DNA of 64,000 nt from contig JAOVFP010000007.1 of NCBI GenBank assembly GCA_025738555.1, positions 5,022,001 to 5,086,000 on the forward strand, in the 5' to 3' direction. This document shows positions 59,814-64,000 of this stretch, piece after piece. A program made the position numbers and the translations under genes. The DNA is from Cyathus striatus. Lineage: Eukaryota > Basidiomycota > Agaricomycetes > Agaricales > Nidulariaceae. Below the pieces are notes generated by a model. The model was not told the DNA's origin. It saw only the letters and a list, made by a program, of their open reading frames with translations, and did no database searches. Positions within the stretch are counted from its first letter, which is position 1. Each line of letters opens with the position of its first letter.

Positions 59814-59846
59814 AGGTAGTGGGCCCTGCCACTTGCTGGCCTTATT
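59814..59846 (+). repeat. 33-base inverted repeat, right copy
   Basis: AGGTAGTGGGCCCTGCC followed by ACTTGCTGGCCTTATT; partner of 53199-53232. Confidence 0.5.
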
Positions 59847-61902
59847 ATCTTATATGATAGCTTAACTAAATGCCTTGAATTAAGATCCAGATCTAGTTAT
59901 CATTGAAAACCAGCACTTTTGCACAGAACAATCCCCATCCCATGGGTAGACCACCAAATGAGGTTGCACACCAGGAATAATTATTGTATAAATGCACCTA
60001 GTTACAACTTAAGATAAAACCCATCTTCAATGTCTTTTTTAATCACTTGTAATTATACATAATTAGATGTAACACTAAAGCCCAATGTTGAATTAAGTTA
60101 AATATATATATAATTACTGGATAATTCACCATAAGTCCAAAGCCCATTGTCAAATTAAGCTAAATACACACAATTATGGGACAATTCATGATAATGAAAA
60201 TACCCAGAATATAATTACATTAACTATGCCTCATTAAAGTAATTTCATGCATTTTTTACACTAAGCCAATAGTACCTTGTTACAAGAATCAATAATTGTG
60301 ACTAAGTTATTTTAAATTACATCTAAGTAAACACAATTAGGTATGTTCATATGAATTACAATAATTTGTACTAATTAGCATAAATTATGGATCTCAGTTT
60401 TTCCTGATGCACTAGTCAATGCTGCAACAATGTTGTGCATATTGAGAGAGCATGGGAAACCACCTGTGTGTGTGAGACAACCTGAAAAGATACATGTTGG
60501 TAGCAATTTGACAGGTTAAGGCTCTTTCTAATATTGTATACATAGTATAAACTATATACCAATGTCAAAATATAAGAATAACAGGAAAAATCACAGAATG
60601 CCCAATGCTACAGCAAATGGCAATCAAACTACAGCACAGTGACACCCCATCTATTAATTAATTCACTGTAGTTCTAATTCAGTTTGCTGTAGTTAAGTTG
60701 TTGCCATACTCTCAGGACCTGCTCATTTTCTGTATTTTCTGCACATATCTTCACTTATACTATATAATAGCATACTGATATATCCTACCACTGCAGATAT
60801 CTCTTTTATAATGACCATTTCAATGACTTTCTAATGTTTCAGAAATATCTGTTATAATTCCCATGCACTTCTGAGCATTATGCCATACATCCAACTTCAT
60901 TCAACTGTACTGTTATGCATTACAGTACTTCATTTAAGCCATTCTATCATTGTTATACATTTTAGTAATAGATAATTGATATTAAATATGTTTATTATGT
61001 GGTAGATTTCAATGTTATCTCCTATATAAATGAATCTGTACACTGCTCATCAAAGTAAAACCATGTCCAGGTACCTTCACATGATATTTCATGGTTAACT
61101 TGACAAGTTTTGAACTGAGACAAGCTAATAAATTTTATAACCACCTACAAAGCTCTAATTTTTGTCATGTTATACCTCTTCTACACCACTTTTTGATAAC
61201 ATATACATATTACTTAATGTACTAATAGCGATAAAGCAGTGTATATGATATCTGAACATACAATATACAATGTACATCCTGAAAGAAGAGCTTAAATGAA
61301 GTTTTGTAATGCCTAATGGTAAAGTAGAATGAGGTTGGATGTATGGCACAATGCTCAGAAGTGCATGGGAATTATAACAGATTAATTAATAGATAGAGAG
61401 TCATATAAAACAGAGTGTCATAATTAGTATTGTTAATGGCCCAGCTCAGGACTGTTGAGCTGTTGAGCCAAGCCAAACTGTTAGTATGGCTCATGGCTCT
61501 TAGCCACAGCCGGCCACTACTTAACAGCTCAAATGTTTTCTCACAGTCACATTCACCCTCAGTGTGTTATGTCAATGTCTATGCTCAGAACAATGCTGAA
61601 GCACTATTGCACTGCACTTTCTTCTTCAAGTCCACTCCCCCTCCTCTCTCATTCTACTTCAGTCTTGTCTTCTGCTCAAAATCATTCAATCTTCATCAAG
61701 ATTTTATGAGAATGCCAATGGGACTCCTGAGTCTCTTCTTGGTGTTATTACTTGCAAAGTGAGCTCTTCCCTGGATAATTATAAAAGCTGTTTCTCAGAA
61801 GAACTTGGACTCATTGCATGCTTCAAGATCATGGGCATGAACATGTGGATAGGGGTTAAGGGCAATATCCCACTCCTGCATATGATTCTCCTCTGGGGGC
61901 AG
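59847..61902. repeat. AT-rich intergenic interval
   Basis: No gene is supported. 60030-60410 consists of TAATTA-rich text, with 60350-60410 inverted relative to the unit at 50516. 60645-60860 is a member of the dispersed family downstream of the NLR. 61430-61760 has an open frame of 110 codons with no recognisable motif. Confidence 0.4.
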
Positions 61903-63432
61903 CAGTACTTTACTCTCCCCCCCAATTTCTGGACAGACTCCGGACAGACAAGAAAATGTCTGGAATTTCTGGGTGGACTCCATATGAAAACCAGATTTTC
62001 CAGATGGAATCCACATGGAACACAGATTTTCCAGATGGATTCTGGATGGACATGATAATTTCCAGACAAAGTCCACATTGAGTCCATGTTAAAAAACATT
62101 TTTTCTGGGTGGAATCCAGGTGGAATGAGAGGGTTTTCAATTGATGGAAATGAAATATAACTTTGTTTTCCCATAGAGTTACATAGTATTACAGTATCAC
62201 AATATCAAGTGTCTCACAGTTGCAGTCATCACAGTTATGTTTCACATAGTATTACACTTGTCACACTTTTTGCAGTATCACAGTATTGGAGTTGTCACAG
62301 TTACCATTGCATAGTGTCACAGTATCACACATGGTCATAATGAAGCAAATATCACATTCACATTGTCATAGTCATCAGGGTCATCTTCATTATCACACTT
62401 GTCACATAGTGTCACAGCTGTCAAAATCTGTGATATTGTGACACTACAAAAAATGTGACAAACGTGACACGTGTGACATTATGTAAAATATACTGTGACA
62501 CTATGTGAAAGTGACAAGTGTGACACTGTATGTTGAGTGTAATGCCATGTGAAAAGTGTGATACCATGTGTTGAGTGTGACATGATGTGAAAGTGTGACA
62601 CCATGTGTGAAGTATGACACCATGCATTGAGTGTGACATCATGTGAAAGTATCTGTGATGAGTACAAGACTGTGAGACACATAATATTGTGATACTGCAA
62701 TACTATGCAACATTGTCACACCTGTGTCATGCTCAACACACCCTGTTACACTCAACACACTGTATCATGCTCAACACATGGTGTCAGAGTCCAGAGTCAC
62801 ACTCAACACACAGTGTCATGTTCCATGCATGGTGTCACACTCCATATCACACTCCACATAGTGTCACATTCAACACATGGTGTCATGCTCCATGCATGGT
62901 TTCATGCTCAATGCACAGTGTCACACTCAATGCATTATATCACACTCCACACACCATGTCATGCTTAATGCAGTGTCACACTTGACATAGCCATAATAGA
63001 AGTTGTGGACTGTACAGTATGTGCACACACACTATGGTATGAATGAATGTTATATAATCATCACAACAATATTGGTTCAAACTATGTAACTATGCCATGC
63101 TCTACTAATTTATTTATAATACAAGTAAAGTAAGTAATAAACTACTAATTAATACAAGCTACCCAGAATCCATATGGATTCCAGGTGGAATCCAGTATAG
63201 CAAATTCCTTTGGAATTCCAGCTGAAAGGTGGAATTTGGCCAATAATCTGGATTCCATGTGGAATTCATCCAGAAAGCACCTGGACCAGAAAACTAAAAT
63301 TTGGCTGGTGTCTCTGCCAAAACAAGTTCACCTGGAGTCCAGATGGGGTCTGTGGAATGGCTGGAAATTCCAGGGAGTCCGCAGATTCTGTCTGGACTCC
63401 AGAAGGAATTTAGGGGGGAGTGTAAAGACCTT
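61903..63432 (+). mobile_element. hAT-like element, family A copy 3, TSD GGGGGCAG
   Basis: Perfect 8-base duplication GGGGGCAG at 61895-61902 and 63433-63440. The 1,530-base element starts CAGTACTTTACTC and ends GTGTAAAGACCTT and is the cleanest copy: terminal palindrome blocks at 61920-62150 and 63160-63410, and a TGTCACA/TGTGACA core at 62160-62990. No ORF of transposase type. Confidence 0.93.
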
Positions 63433-63440
63433 GGGGGCAG

Positions 63441-64000
63441 CTACATAATTCACTGGAGAGCTTCGAGAGCTGGCATGCACTTCAAGATGTTGGTGATCAC
63501 TGATGAATGTGGTGAATATAACAGTAAGATAAGGGTTGAGGGTTGACAAGTATGAATTCAAGAACTGGGATGCAATAGTATGTATATTTCTTCTACTTCT
63601 TTGTCATTGAATGTTATTCAGTTATCTTTCTTCTAAAAGGTGTCTCACATGGCTATGTGCAATGGAAATGAAAGGCATATTGAATACTGCTTTTAGGTGC
63701 ACATGCATGAACAGTGATTTAGTGAACTATGTATATATAATAGGCAGAATGTACTCTGCATTCTTTGAATAACACAATTTCCCTTCATGCTATTCAATGG
63801 CTAAAGCAACCTGTCATAGTTGAAGAGCTGACAAGGAGATTAGGGGTCCAAATGATACTCTTACAATAGTCTTTAACAGCCAGACCACTGGTATATATCT
63901 TTGTTGTGTTATCATTGACATGACTCAAATATCTATTACATGCCCAGAAGCTCCAGCACAGGAAAAATCAAAACAGGGTAGAAAAAAAGATGCTGTTTGC
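63441..64000. other. No gene supported
   Basis: Mixed AT-rich sequence to the window end. No ORF, RNA gene or repeat could be supported beyond the right flank of family A copy 3. Confidence 0.3.

Overview
This is a repeat-rich stretch of a filamentous fungal genome, most likely an Agaricomycete (mushroom-forming basidiomycete). Evidence: very short introns, an NWD2-type NACHT-WD40 NLR gene, an alpha-kinase fragment of the kind expanded in Agaricomycetes, chromodomain Ty3/gypsy and Ty1/copia elements with 5-bp target duplications, and almost complete CpG loss in the repeats. No prokaryotic features were seen. All identifications come from reading the sequence; no database search was run.

Layout. 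1-5651: 3' half of a decayed chromodomain Ty3/gypsy element (pol end, an antisense coiled-coil ORF, polypurine tract, 3' LTR), interrupted by a 2-kb foldback palindrome at 1400-3437. 5652-10338: an element with long inverted ends that contains a broken alpha-kinase gene and a solo LTR. 10339-15715: older, CpG-retaining sequence with fragments of unrecognised spliced genes and a tRNA-Gly(GCC) gene with an intron. 15716-40342: one Ty1/copia element (TSD AATGG) inflated to about 24.6 kb by nested insertions. These are a helicase fragment and two hAT-like elements in its 5' LTR, gypsy G1 (TSD CTTGG) in its gag, gypsy G2 (TSD GCCAA) inside G1, a solo LTR (TSD ACACC) in the G1 5' LTR, and another hAT-like element (TSD GGAAATCT) in its pol. 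40343-44050: a CpG-retaining island with small gene fragments, the NLR promoter and NLR exon 1.

43785-49005 is the only clearly intact protein-coding gene: a three-exon NLR of about 1,714 residues with an N-terminal Gly/Asn/Gln-rich segment, a NACHT ATPase and 22 near-identical 43-residue WD40 repeats. The repeats vary mainly at a few positions, as expected of a fungal non-self recognition receptor. 49006-64000: AT-rich and GA-rich intergenic repeats plus more hAT-like elements (55076-58604 with 56422-57862 inside it; 61903-63432).

Three themes run through the window. (1) Insertions can be ordered by their target duplications. (2) Premature stops in the transposon ORFs are nearly all TGA at expected Arg codons, i.e. 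CGA to TGA at CpG, and the NLR body from late exon 1 onward has almost no CpG while its promoter and exon 1 keep it. (3) Several unrelated-looking non-autonomous elements share a design: terminal arrays of short palindromes around an internal minisatellite built on TGTGACA/TGTCACA.
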